From NCBI GenBank assembly GCA_027459765.1, contig DAIDHD010000028.1, forward strand, positions 1 through 64,000: DNA of 64,000 nt, written 5' to 3'. Below, in pieces: positions 30,222-38,149 of this stretch. The notes below the pieces were generated by a model. It was not told the origin of the DNA and searched no databases. It worked only from the letters and a program-made list of their open reading frames with translations. Both the position numbers and the translations under genes were made by a program. Source of the stretch: Gammaproteobacteria bacterium (GTDB lineage Bacteria > Pseudomonadota > Gammaproteobacteria > Steroidobacterales > Steroidobacteraceae). Numbering within the stretch: the first letter of the stretch is position 1; the number at the start of each line of letters is the position of its first letter.

Positions 30222-31586
30222 ATGACTTTGAGCGTATTCGACATCTTCAAGATCGGCATCGGACCTTCCAGTTCCCACACCATGGGACCGATGAACGCCG
30301 CGCGTGCATTCGTCGACCTGCTCGAGGAGCGCAGCCTGCTCGAGCGCACCGCGCAGGTTTCGGCGCAACTCTACGGATCGCTGGCCTTGACGGGGCGCGG
30401 CCATTGCACCGATCGGGCGGTGCTGCTCGGACTCGAGGGTCACCGGCCCGACACCCTGGACTGCGCACTGGTCGAGCCGACCCTGTCCCGCATCCGCTCC
30501 CAAGGCCGCATCCGCCTGCTCGGGCGGTGGGAGATCGCCTTCGACGAACCGATGAACCTGCTGCTGCACACGGACCAGGTGCTGCCGGGCCACTCCAACG
30601 GCATGCGCTTCACGGCGCACGCGGCCGACCTCACCGTGCTTGCGCGCGAGGAGTACTACAGCATCGGCGGCGGATTCGTGGTCAAGGCGGGTGAAAGCGG
30701 CGCCGGCGCGCCGACCCGGGCCGCGCCGCCGTTCGAGTTCTCCTCCGCTTCCGAACTGCTCGGCCTCGGTCGTCGGCTGGGTCTCGACATTCACGAATTG
30801 ATGCTCGCCCGCGAGCGGACCTGGGGCTCGGAGGCGGAAATTCGCGCCGGGCTGCTGCGCATCTGGCAGGTCATGCAGGATTGCGTCCGCCGCGGCTTCG
30901 AGAGCGGCGGCCTGCTGCCGGGCGTGCTCGGCGTGCGCCGCCGCGCACCGAAGCTGTATCGGCAGCTCCTCAATGCCGACCGCGACGGCCCGATGTTCGC
31001 CCTCGACTGGGTGAATGCCTATGCCCTGGCGGTCAACGAGGAGAATGCGGCGGGCGGCCAGGTGGTCACGGCGCCGACCAACGGCGCGGCCGGCATCGTA
31101 CCGGCGGTCCTGCACTACTACCGTCGCTTCGAGGCGGGTGCGGACGAGGAAGGCGTGCTGCGCTTCCTGCTCGCGGCAGCGGCCATCGGCATGCTGTACA
31201 AGCAGAACGCCTCCATTTCGGGTGCGGAAATGGGCTGCCAGGGAGAGGTCGGAGTCGCCTGTTCGATGGCCGCGGCCGGTCTCGCGGCGGCCCTCAACGG
31301 CAGCAACGAACAGGTCGAGAACGCCGCCGAGATCGGCATGGAGCACAACCTCGGGCTGACCTGCGACCCGGTCGCGGGACTGGTCCAGATCCCGTGCATA
31401 GAGCGCAACGCCATGGGCTCGGTGAAGGCCATCAACGCGGCGCGGCTCGCCTTGCGGGGCGACGGCTCGCACAAGGTGTCCCTCGACCAGGTGATCGCGA
31501 CCATGCGCCAGACCGGCCTCGACATGTCCACCATCTACAAGGAAACCTCGCAGGGCGGGCTCGCGGTCAACGTCCCGGAGTGCTGA
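30222..31586 (+). CDS. sdaA: L-serine ammonia-lyase (iron-sulfur)
   Basis: 454 aa, the same length as E. coli SdaA. Converts L-serine to pyruvate and ammonia with a [4Fe-4S] cluster. N-terminal '[21 protein letters not shown]' is diagnostic; the cluster cysteines are in '[17 protein letters not shown]' and '[19 protein letters not shown]' (the last of these ligates in the family). '[17 protein letters not shown]' is also conserved. Start ATG 30222 matches the family N-terminus; an upstream in-frame ATG (30189) falls in the likely promoter. Monocistronic, convergent with ppc. Confidence 0.96.
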   Translation: MTLSVFDIFKIGIGPSSSHTMGPMNAARAFVDLLEERSLLERTAQVSAQLYGSLALTGRGHCTDRAVLLGLEGHRPDTLDCALVEPTLSRIRSQGRIRLLGRWEIAFDEPMNLLLHTDQVLPGHSNGMRFTAHAADLTVLAREEYYSIGGGFVVKAGESGAGAPTRAAPPFEFSSASELLGLGRRLGLDIHELMLARERTWGSEAEIRAGLLRIWQVMQDCVRRGFESGGLLPGVLGVRRRAPKLYRQLLNADRDGPMFALDWVNAYALAVNEENAAGGQVVTAPTNGAAGIVPAVLHYYRRFEAGADEEGVLRFLLAAAAIGMLYKQNASISGAEMGCQGEVGVACSMAAAGLAAALNGSNEQVENAAEIGMEHNLGLTCDPVAGLVQIPCIERNAMGSVKAINAARLALRGDGSHKVSLDQVIATMRQTGLDMSTIYKETSQGGLAVNVPEC

Positions 31587-31599
31587 GTCGTCCCGGCCG

Positions 31600-31613
31600 C
31601 GCCCGTTCGGGCG
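31600..31613. terminator. Small hairpin between convergent sdaA and ppc
   Basis: Palindrome CGCCCG-TT-CGGGCG at 31600-31613 in the 38-base gap between two stops. Short and without a T-tract; a weak candidate only. Confidence 0.3.
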
Positions 31614-31624
31614 AGCCCGCGGGT

Positions 31625-34375
31625 TCAGCCGGTGGCCTCGAGTCCCTGCGCGATGCCGCTGATGGTGGCGCACAGGGCGGCGAACGTATCCTCGTCGGCG
31701 CGTTGCGCCGCGCGCCACCGCCGCAGCAGATCGACCTGCATGAGATGCATCGGATCGACGTAGGGGTTGCGCAACGTGATCGAGCGCTGCAGGGTGGGAT
31801 CGCGGTCGAGCAACCGGGTGGCGCCACGCAGTTCGAGGACCTGTCGCACGGCGAGTTCGTGCTCGCGCGCGATGGCGGCGCGCAGCGCGGCGAAGTCGGC
31901 GTCCGCCAATTCGTCGTACAGGCTCGCTATGCCGAGATCGGTGCGCGCCAGCATGGCTTCCACGTCGTCGACCAGATGACGGAAGAACGGCCAGCCCGCG
32001 AGCATGTCCGCGAGCGCTTGTGGACCGTGGGTCGCGGCGGCGGCGGCGAGTCCACTGCCCACGCCGTACCACCCCGGCAGCATGTGCCGGCTCTGCGACC
32101 AGGCGAACACCCAGGGAATCGGCCGTAGCGCGTCGAGGCCGGTCGCGCCGGGCCTGGCTGCGGCCCGCGAGCCTATGTGCATCCGCTCGATCACGTCGAC
32201 CGGCGTGACGGCGCGGAAGTAGTCGTGGAAACCGGGCTCGCCGTACACCAGTTCGCGATAGACCGCGAGGCTCCTCTCCGCCACCGTGCGCATCGCCGCC
32301 AGGCGCTGCGGCGCCACCGTCGAGTGCCTGCCGGCGTGCGCATCCGCGGTCGTCAAGGCGACCGCGGCGAAGGTGCGCTCCAGGGTGCGCATGGCGAGCG
32401 GCCGCAGTCCGTAACTCTGGTTGACCACCTCGCCCTGCTCCGTGAGGCGCAGCACGCCGCGTATCGAACCGCTCGGCGCCGCCTCCACGAGATTCTCGGT
32501 GCGGCCGCCGCCGCGCGAAGCGGTACCGCCGCGCGCGTACGCCGGGGTCACGATCACGCCGGCTTCGCGCCCTTGTTCGAGGAGACTCATCTGCGCCGAC
32601 TGCACCGCCCAGCGGGAGGCCGCGATGCCACCCTGCTTGTCGGACTCGGAGAACCCGAGGAGCACCGTCTGCCGGTCGGCGCGCGCGGCGAGGTGACGGC
32701 GGTACGCAGGTTCCGCGGCCAGGGCGCGCAGCAATTCCCCGGCGCCCTGCAGCGCTTCCAGGGTCTCGAGCAGCGGCACCACGTCGAGCGGGGACTCCCC
32801 GCTGCGCTTGTCGACCATGTCGGCCCAGCGCGCGAGCAGCAACACCGCCAGCACGTCCTCGGGTCCGCGCACGCCGCTGACGACATAGTCACCGATGGCG
32901 CGCTCGCCGAACTTGTGGCGGGCGGTGACGATGGCCTCGAACACCCACAGCGTACGGCGGCCCAGCGGATCGAGCGGCACGAGCGGACCCTGGTCCCGCG
33001 CCAGCAGGTCGCGCAGGTTCGCGAGACGCTCGCTCGCCGGCAGCGACGGCCAGTCGGCGCGTCCGAGTCCGCTCGCGATCACTTGGTGGTGCACGCTCGC
33101 GTGCTGAATGACGTCCAGGGTGGCGACGTGGAAGCCGAAGGTGCGGATCCGCCGCAGCAGGCGGCGTACCAGGAAGTAGCCGGCGTTGCGGCCGCGGTTC
33201 GCGTTCAGGCTCTGCGCGGCCAGTTCGACGTCGGCCAGCAGCTCCTCGGCGTTCTGGTAGGCGCTCGGCGCGCCCTCGAAGGTTGCGTTGAGCCGCTCGG
33301 CGATCTGGCCGAAGAAAATGCGGTACGGCATGCGGTCGTGCCGCGCTGGGGCGAGCGCCTGCGTACCGGGCAGGAGTTCCTCGTAGACCTCGATACGCTG
33401 CGCGAGCGCGGTGGTCACGCCCACTCGGCTCGCGCTCTGACTCAACGTCTCGGCGAGCTGCCGGCAGTCGCGGAAGTAGGCCGACACGATCACCCGGTGG
33501 TGCCGCTGCAGGGTGTCGCGCAGCGTCTTGGCGTGCACGTCCGGCTTGCCATCCATGTCACCGCCGACCCAGGAGCCGAACCGGAGGATGGACGGCACCT
33601 CGATGGTCTCCACCGGCACCGAGTAGGCGTGCGCCAGCGCCGTCTCGATCTCCTCGTAGAAAGTGGGCACGACGCGGTAGAGGATCTCGCCGAGGTAGAA
33701 CAGCACGTGTTCGCGCTCGTCCGCCACGGTCAGCCCCTGGCGCGGGTGCTCCGCCGTCTGCCAGATGGTGGTGATCTCCAGCCGGATCCGCGCCCACAAG
33801 GTCTCCAGCTCCTGGAAGTTGAGCGCGGGATTGAGCCGGTCGAGCAGGAGCTGGGCGATCTGCTGTTGCTTGCGCAGCAGCGTGCGCCGGGTCGACTCGG
33901 TGGGATGGGCCGTGAACACCGGCTCGATGCTCATGGAGTCAATGAGTGCGAGCACCTGTTCGAGCGTGACGCCGTCGGCCCGCAATCGGCCGATGCAGTC
34001 GGCGATGCCGCCCGGCTGCGGCGCGCGCGAGTTCTGCTGGTATTCCCGGCGGCGGCGCACGCGGTGCACGCGCTCCGCCGTATTGACCGCCTGGAACCAG
34101 GTCGCGAAGGCGCGCGTCAGGTCGGCGGCGGACGCCGCCGTGCGGCCGCGGGTGCGCCTCTCGAGCGACCCCGCCTCCTCGGCGCCGCCCCCCGGACCGC
34201 TCCCGGAGCCGCCCTCACGCCGCTGGATCGCGGCGAGACGGTCGCCCTCGACCAGCCCGAACAGGTCCTGACCGCCCTGCTCGCGCAGCATCTCGCCGAA
34301 CAAGGTGCCGAGGGCGTGCACGTCTTCGCGCAACGCCTCGTCCTTGGGGGGGAATTGAATGTTCTGCCGGTACAT
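31625..34375 (-). CDS. ppc: Phosphoenolpyruvate carboxylase (divergent)
   Basis: 916 aa, in the family range (880-940). Makes oxaloacetate from PEP and bicarbonate, refilling the TCA cycle. The catalytic His is in 'VFTAHPTESTRRT' (His157), and 'GFSESDKQGG' and 'LRLTEQGEVV' are recognisable. The strongly conserved 'FHGRGG' motif, however, reads 'AYARGGTASRGGG': Tyr613-Ala614 replace His-Gly (E. coli His579, reported to help PEP binding). The C-terminus ends 'LEATG' instead of the usual 'RNTG'. This is therefore a divergent subgroup, probably still active because Arg-Gly-Gly is kept. Start ATG 34375 ('MYRQNIQF'). Confidence 0.92.
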   Translation of the reverse strand: MYRQNIQFPPKDEALREDVHALGTLFGEMLREQGGQDLFGLVEGDRLAAIQRREGGSGSGPGGGAEEAGSLERRTRGRTAASAADLTRAFATWFQAVNTAERVHRVRRRREYQQNSRAPQPGGIADCIGRLRADGVTLEQVLALIDSMSIEPVFTAHPTESTRRTLLRKQQQIAQLLLDRLNPALNFQELETLWARIRLEITTIWQTAEHPRQGLTVADEREHVLFYLGEILYRVVPTFYEEIETALAHAYSVPVETIEVPSILRFGSWVGGDMDGKPDVHAKTLRDTLQRHHRVIVSAYFRDCRQLAETLSQSASRVGVTTALAQRIEVYEELLPGTQALAPARHDRMPYRIFFGQIAERLNATFEGAPSAYQNAEELLADVELAAQSLNANRGRNAGYFLVRRLLRRIRTFGFHVATLDVIQHASVHHQVIASGLGRADWPSLPASERLANLRDLLARDQGPLVPLDPLGRRTLWVFEAIVTARHKFGERAIGDYVVSGVRGPEDVLAVLLLARWADMVDKRSGESPLDVVPLLETLEALQGAGELLRALAAEPAYRRHLAARADRQTVLLGFSESDKQGGIAASRWAVQSAQMSLLEQGREAGVIVTPAYARGGTASRGGGRTENLVEAAPSGSIRGVLRLTEQGEVVNQSYGLRPLAMRTLERTFAAVALTTADAHAGRHSTVAPQRLAAMRTVAERSLAVYRELVYGEPGFHDYFRAVTPVDVIERMHIGSRAAARPGATGLDALRPIPWVFAWSQSRHMLPGWYGVGSGLAAAAATHGPQALADMLAGWPFFRHLVDDVEAMLARTDLGIASLYDELADADFAALRAAIAREHELAVRQVLELRGATRLLDRDPTLQRSITLRNPYVDPMHLMQVDLLRRWRAAQRADEDTFAALCATISGIAQGLEATG

Positions 34376-34427
34376 GGACGACGCTCTCCCGCCGGCCGCG
34401 GGCGTCGCAGCCACGCGGGGAACGCCT

Positions 34428-34433
34428 ATTATG
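34428..34433 (-). promoter_or_regulatory. Possible -10 box for ppc
   Basis: CATAAT on the minus strand (34433-34428), 52 bases before the ppc ATG, in the 99-base gap after the small gene at 34475. No -35 of note. Confidence 0.35.
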
Positions 34434-34474
34434 ATCCGGACGCGCCCGGAGGACACCTGCCGCGGTCGCGCGCT

Positions 34475-34825
34475 TCAAGGCGCGTTGAGCAGCACCGTGG
34501 TGTCGAAGCTCTCGAAATTGCCGAGCACGCGCCGGTAGGCGTTCTGGACGATGCGTTCGGCCTGCTTGTCGGCCCGGGCGCCGAGGAGCATGCGTATCAC
34601 CACGTCGTCCGCGGGCCGCCCCGGATCCTCGCTCATCAGCTGGTACGCGAAGCGGGCGATCCGCTGGTTGATCTCGTTGGCGAAGCGAAAACGCGCGGCG
34701 TCGCCGCCCTCGCCGGCGCCGATCTTCGCCTCCTCCGCGATCTCGTACACGAGCCGGGTCATGAAGCGCGCCTTGTCGACCACGCCCAGGTCGCTGAAGT
34801 ACTCGATTTCGGACTGGATGTTCAT
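34475..34825 (-). CDS. Small conserved-looking protein at the end of the Exb/AgmX cluster (116 aa)
   Basis: I do not recognise a family. Mostly helical and acidic, no signal peptide, cysteine or membrane segment, so likely cytosolic. Begins 'MNIQSEIEYFSDLGVVDKARF' (21 residues truncated here to the key pattern: Glu-Ile-Glu-Tyr-Phe at 6-10) and ends 'TVLLNAP'. Its ATG overlaps the stop of the AgmX-like gene by 4 bases, so it is translated with that cluster and may be a cytoplasmic partner of the motor. Last gene of ten on this strand. Confidence 0.75.
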   Translation of the reverse strand: MNIQSEIEYFSDLGVVDKARFMTRLVYEIAEEAKIGAGEGGDAARFRFANEINQRIARFAYQLMSEDPGRPADDVVIRMLLGARADKQAERIVQNAYRRVLGNFESFDTTVLLNAP

Positions 34826-35760
34826 CCGGCGGGGAAGAAGTCGATCGGCTTGGTGGCGGTGAGCGGCGCGACGTCCTTGGCCTCGAACTTGAACAAGCGG
34901 ATGCGCGCCAGGAGTTTCGCTTCGAACTCCGGATCCTTGAGTTCACTGGAAACGATGCGCGCGGCGGTGACCTCGCCGGACGGGGCGATGGTCAATTCGA
35001 TCACGACCTTGCCCTGCAAGGCCGGGTTGTCGCGCAGCGCACGGGCATACAGCGCGTCGATCGCTCCCTTGTTGCGGGTGAATACCAGCGCGATCTCGTC
35101 GGCGCTGCGCGAGGCCTTGCCGCTGCCGCCGGCACGGGTCGCGCCGTGTCCGCCCGCGGCGAGGCTCGGATCCTTGACCTGCGCCGTGCGGATGCCGTTG
35201 AGCGAACCCGATCCCGCGGCGAGGCCGCTGCTGGTCGGTGCACTGATGCCGCCGCTGGTTCCGCCTGCCTTGGCGGTGATCAGCGCGCGTTGCACCATGC
35301 TGACGTCGCCCGGGTCGCGCGTCTTCACCTGGTCCTTCGCGAATTTGTCCACGTCGACCTGGTCGCGCAGCGCCGCCAGATCGTCGATGTTGGCGAGCAG
35401 GCCGCTCTTGGATGCCTTGACGCGCGGATCCACCGGCTTGGGCACCGGCTTCTGCACCGGCTGCGCCTTCTCCACGGGCTTCGGTTCCTCCTTCGGCGGC
35501 GGTGGCGGCGGCGGTGGCGGCGGCGGTTCCATCACCAACTGCACCACGCGCTCCGGCAGCGACTCGGTATTGACCACCGTCTGCTGCTTCGGCAACACCG
35601 TGAACAGCACGGCGAGTATCGCCGCGACGATGGCGAGGTTGCGCAGGATGACGCGGAAGCGCCGCTCCATCTCCTGCGCCGGCGACCACGGCAGATCGTA
35701 GCGCCGATAGAACGGCGACAACGGCGAGGGGGCGTTCTGCACGGTGTTGGCGGAGCTCAT
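34822..35760 (-). CDS. TonB-like energy transducer with AgmX/PglI-type C-terminal domain
   Basis: 312 aa. Cytosolic N-terminus, one membrane helix (about 39-60), then a run of 11 prolines (79-89) and a Lys/Pro/Glu stretch typical of TonB arms, a Gly/Ser-rich linker (about 165-215) and a C-terminal domain with 'FTRNKGAIDALYARALRDNP', 'GKVVIELTIAPSGEVTAARIVSS' and 'IRLFKF'. That last part matches the AgmX/PglI C-terminal family known from myxobacterial gliding proteins (GltG/GltJ type) rather than ordinary TonB. Encoded with one ExbB and two ExbDs, it should carry proton-motive energy from the inner membrane across the periplasm. Stop overlaps the next gene by 4 bases. Confidence 0.88.
   Translation of the reverse strand: MSSANTVQNAPSPLSPFYRRYDLPWSPAQEMERRFRVILRNLAIVAAILAVLFTVLPKQQTVVNTESLPERVVQLVMEPPPPPPPPPPPKEEPKPVEKAQPVQKPVPKPVDPRVKASKSGLLANIDDLAALRDQVDVDKFAKDQVKTRDPGDVSMVQRALITAKAGGTSGGISAPTSSGLAAGSGSLNGIRTAQVKDPSLAAGGHGATRAGGSGKASRSADEIALVFTRNKGAIDALYARALRDNPALQGKVVIELTIAPSGEVTAARIVSSELKDPEFEAKLLARIRLFKFEAKDVAPLTATKPIDFFPAG
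35494..35526 (-). repeat. Polyproline-coding CCG/CCA tract in the AgmX-like gene
   Basis: 33 bases of proline codons (11 in a row), read on the minus strand. It is a low-complexity tract that could vary in length by slippage and so change the reach of the periplasmic arm. It is coding, not a separate element. Confidence 0.7.
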
Positions 35761-36255
35761 CTAACCGGCCGCCTTCTCGCGCTCGACCACGGCGAACGAG
35801 ACCTTGCCGTACTCGGCGTCGCTACAGGTGAGCATGATCTTCTTGAGCACGCTGTAAGGGGTCTGTTTGTCCCCCAGAATGGTGACTTCGCGCTTGGTGA
35901 CGTCGGACTGCTGTTCGACGTTCAGCGACTTGGCACGCTCGGCGACCAGCGCCGCCTTGAGCGGCGCGAACACGGGTCCTTGATTCGCGACCAGGTCGGC
36001 AACCGTGCCGACCGGCTGGCCGTCGACGAACAGCGAGTCCTTCGTGACCATGACCACCACGGTCGCACCCGGCTTGCGATCCGAGATCGACTGCGGGATG
36101 GAGATGTTCTTGGTGTTCGGCAGGATGTCGACCTCGGCGGTGTGTGCGAGCAGGAACACCACGAGGATGGTCATCATGTCGATGAACGGCACCAGCGCGA
36201 AGTGGCTGCCGCCGTGCCGGCGGAGCCGGTGCCGCTTGATGCGATACGGGGTCAT
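35761..36255 (-). CDS. exbD: ExbD/TolR-family motor protein (second copy)
   Basis: 164 aa. Short basic N-terminus, one membrane helix with the essential aspartate in 'LVPFIDMMTILVVFLLA' (Asp26), then a periplasmic domain. The C-terminal part has an insertion-like segment 'VTILGDKQTPYSVLKKIML', giving a longer periplasmic domain than classic ExbD (about 140 aa). Conducts protons together with ExbB. It abuts the AgmX-like gene and overlaps the other exbD by 4 bases. It differs clearly from the first copy, so the two probably have different places in the motor, as AglQ and AglS do in myxobacteria. Confidence 0.93.
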   Translation of the reverse strand: MTPYRIKRHRLRRHGGSHFALVPFIDMMTILVVFLLAHTAEVDILPNTKNISIPQSISDRKPGATVVVMVTKDSLFVDGQPVGTVADLVANQGPVFAPLKAALVAERAKSLNVEQQSDVTKREVTILGDKQTPYSVLKKIMLTCSDAEYGKVSFAVVEREKAAG

Positions 36256-36758
36256 GTCGGGGCGTCCGCGATGGCGATGTCGGGGAACAATTCAGCCTTG
36301 GAGAACGGCGCAACCGGCAGCTGGTACACGCGCACGGCGTCCATCACCTGGACCAGCGTGTCGTATGACACGGCCGGTCCCGGCAGGATGGTGGCGTCGG
36401 TCATCTGCGGGAACTGGGCCTTCACGGTGCGCATGAATTCGGACAGATGATCGAGATCGTAGCCGGCAGCCGTGTTGGGCAGGACCTTGAGCGGGCCGGA
36501 GTTGCGGTCGTTAACCACGAGGTCGTCGGGGCGAATGATGATCTCGAGCTTCAGGCCCTTGGGCAGCTCCACCGGCGCGGTGGAACTCGCCGGCAGATTG
36601 AGCTGCAGGATGTTGGTCTTGGTGAATACCGCCGTGAAGATCAGGAAGAACACCAGGATCACCATCATGTCGATCATCGGCACGATGTTGAGGTCGTCAC
36701 GTCCCTGGTGGTAGCGGGCGTGATTGCGTCGCACGAGTCGCGCGGACTTGGATTTCAT
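36252..36758 (-). CDS. exbD: ExbD/TolR-family motor protein (first copy)
   Basis: 168 aa. Basic N-terminus, one membrane helix with the essential aspartate in 'NIVPMIDMMVILVFFLIF' (Asp30) and a periplasmic domain with 'LKLEIIIRPDDLVVNDRN', 'LSEFMRTVKAQFP' and 'VSYDTLVQVMDAVR', the usual ExbD pattern. ATG 36758 was preferred to an upstream in-frame start because it gives the standard short N-terminus. It lies 34 bases after exbB and overlaps the second exbD by 4 bases. Confidence 0.93.
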   Translation of the reverse strand: MKSKSARLVRRNHARYHQGRDDLNIVPMIDMMVILVFFLIFTAVFTKTNILQLNLPASSTAPVELPKGLKLEIIIRPDDLVVNDRNSGPLKVLPNTAAGYDLDHLSEFMRTVKAQFPQMTDATILPGPAVSYDTLVQVMDAVRVYQLPVAPFSKAELFPDIAIADAPT

Positions 36759-36792
36759 GCTCTGTGCCCCACGGGAGCGGCCTGCCCGTCGG

Positions 36793-37506
36793 TCAGACGC
36801 CGCTGCGCGCAGCCGCCGGCGCGCGTCCCGCGGCGGCGGGGCTCGGGGCCGGAGCCGCCGCCACGCTCTCGCCACCCTGGCGCTCCGTGATGGAGTTGAG
36901 GAACTTCACGGACGCGATTTCCAGACTGTCGATCAGCGCAGTGGTCTTCGCCTCGAGGAACATGTGCGCGATCAGCAGCGTGATGGCGACGCCGAGACCG
37001 GAGGCGGTGTTGTTCATCGCGACCGAGATGGCCTCGGCGAGCAGGCTCGCCTTCTCGGCCGGATTCGCCGTCGCCACGGCCGCGAACGCCCGGATCAGGC
37101 CGGTGATGGTGCCGAGCAGGCCGATCAGCAGGCCGACGTTGGCAAGCGACGACAGGTAGTGCGTGCGCTTTTCGATGCGCGGGATCACTTCGAGCAGGCT
37201 CTCGTCCATCGCCTTCTCGATGTCGTCGCGCCGGCGTGCGGTCGCGACCCGTGACACCCCGTAGTTGAGGATGGTGGCGATCGACGCCTTGGACCCCTGT
37301 GTCAGGCCCACCACCTGCTTGAAATTGCCGGCGCTCAGTGCCGGTACGAGTTCGTCCCAGAGGCTGCGATTACGCAGCGTCTCGCGGGTGAGGTACACGA
37401 ACCGCTCGACCGCGATCGACACCCCGACCACGAATATGACGGCGAGCGGATACAGGAACAGTCCGCCGTCCTTGAAGAAATTGACCACCGAATTGATGAA
37501 GTTCAT
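36793..37506 (-). CDS. exbB: ExbB/TolQ/MotA-family proton-channel protein
   Basis: 237 aa with three predicted membrane helices (about 15-35, 117-140 and 160-185) and the characteristic 'GLLIGLLGTITGLIRAF' and 'AISVAMNNTASGLGVAI' segments that line the proton path. The C-terminus after residue 215 is a low-complexity Ala/Pro tail. Forms the inner-membrane pentamer that works with the two ExbDs. It is separated from the upstream TPR genes by 73 bases and may have its own promoter. One ExbB with two distinct ExbDs is the composition of the AglRQS motor. Confidence 0.94.
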   Translation of the reverse strand: MNFINSVVNFFKDGGLFLYPLAVIFVVGVSIAVERFVYLTRETLRNRSLWDELVPALSAGNFKQVVGLTQGSKASIATILNYGVSRVATARRRDDIEKAMDESLLEVIPRIEKRTHYLSSLANVGLLIGLLGTITGLIRAFAAVATANPAEKASLLAEAISVAMNNTASGLGVAITLLIAHMFLEAKTTALIDSLEIASVKFLNSITERQGGESVAAAPAPSPAAAGRAPAAARSGV

Positions 37507-37579
37507 CTGCGCGCTCCTACAGAATCCATGCCGCCACTTGAAAGCCGATTCAACCAGATTTCGTAAAATCGACTAGGAC

Positions 37580-38149
37580 CTACTTCTCACCCTGTGCCGC
37601 GGCCCGCGAACCGCCTTGCTGCGCCGCTTCGCCGTTCACGGCGCGGAAATACTGCACTTCCCGCCGGAACTCGTCCCGATCCACCGGCGCGAGCGCCTCG
37701 TCGAGCAAGCTGTTCATGGGCCGAGCGGCCAGGTCGCCGATGTCTGCCCTCTTCCAGGGCACGACGTACATGACCTTCGGCTGTTCGCGATCGCCGGTCA
37801 CCGTGGCCGTTCCGAGGTCCAGCCGATCGGCCGCGGGCTTGCCACCCGGACGTGCCTCGCGCCGGCCGGGCGGCGCCGGGGGAGCGGCTGACGTCGGCGT
37901 CGCCGCAGTTGCGGCCTCGGTCGCGGCGGAAGTCCGCGCACGCGGCTCGCCCGCCTCCTCCAGCGCACCGCGCGCCGCTGCGCCGCGCGGCGGCGTAGGC
38001 GGTGTCTGCGCACCCTCCGTCGGCTGCGAACTTGCGGGTGTCTGCGGGCCAGCAGGCGTCTGCGAGCCGGCCGGTGTCTGTGCCAGCGCGAGGGTGCCGA
38101 GGAGGCTCGCCGCAACGAGCGGCAGACCGCGGAGCATGAGGTGCGTCAT
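37580..38149 (-). CDS. Exported proline/alanine-rich protein of unknown function (189 aa)
   Basis: Signal peptide of about 22 residues ('LPLVAASLLGTLALAQ'), then short 'QTPAG/QTPAS' repeats and an Ala/Pro/Thr-rich disordered part (to about residue 105), then a compact C-terminal segment with 'DLGTATVTGDREQPKVMYVV', 'PWKRADIGDLAARPMNSLLD' and 'DRDEFRREVQYFRA'. No known domain is recognised. Its ATG overlaps the stop of the large TPR gene by 4 bases (ATGA), tying it to the cluster. Probably a periplasmic linker or accessory protein; the C-terminal segment looks like the conserved part. Confidence 0.8.
   Translation of the reverse strand: MTHLMLRGLPLVAASLLGTLALAQTPAGSQTPAGPQTPASSQPTEGAQTPPTPPRGAAARGALEEAGEPRARTSAATEAATAATPTSAAPPAPPGRREARPGGKPAADRLDLGTATVTGDREQPKVMYVVPWKRADIGDLAARPMNSLLDEALAPVDRDEFRREVQYFRAVNGEAAQQGGSRAAAQGEK

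Noticed and set aside
34822..35760. Calling the transducer an ordinary TonB serving the three TonB receptors
   Set aside because: Its C-terminal domain fits the AgmX/PglI type better than TonB, and its neighbours are TPR proteins, not receptors; a role in receptor energising is possible but not the best reading.
37557..37570. GATTT-CGTA-AAATC inverted repeat upstream of exbB as an operator or promoter
   Set aside because: Only a 5-bp stem and no well-spaced -35/-10 around it; too weak to call.
38010..38100. Short direct repeats encoding QTPAG/QTPAS
   Set aside because: Disordered linker right after a signal peptide; five-residue repeats in one gene only, no sign of a CRISPR or mobile repeat.
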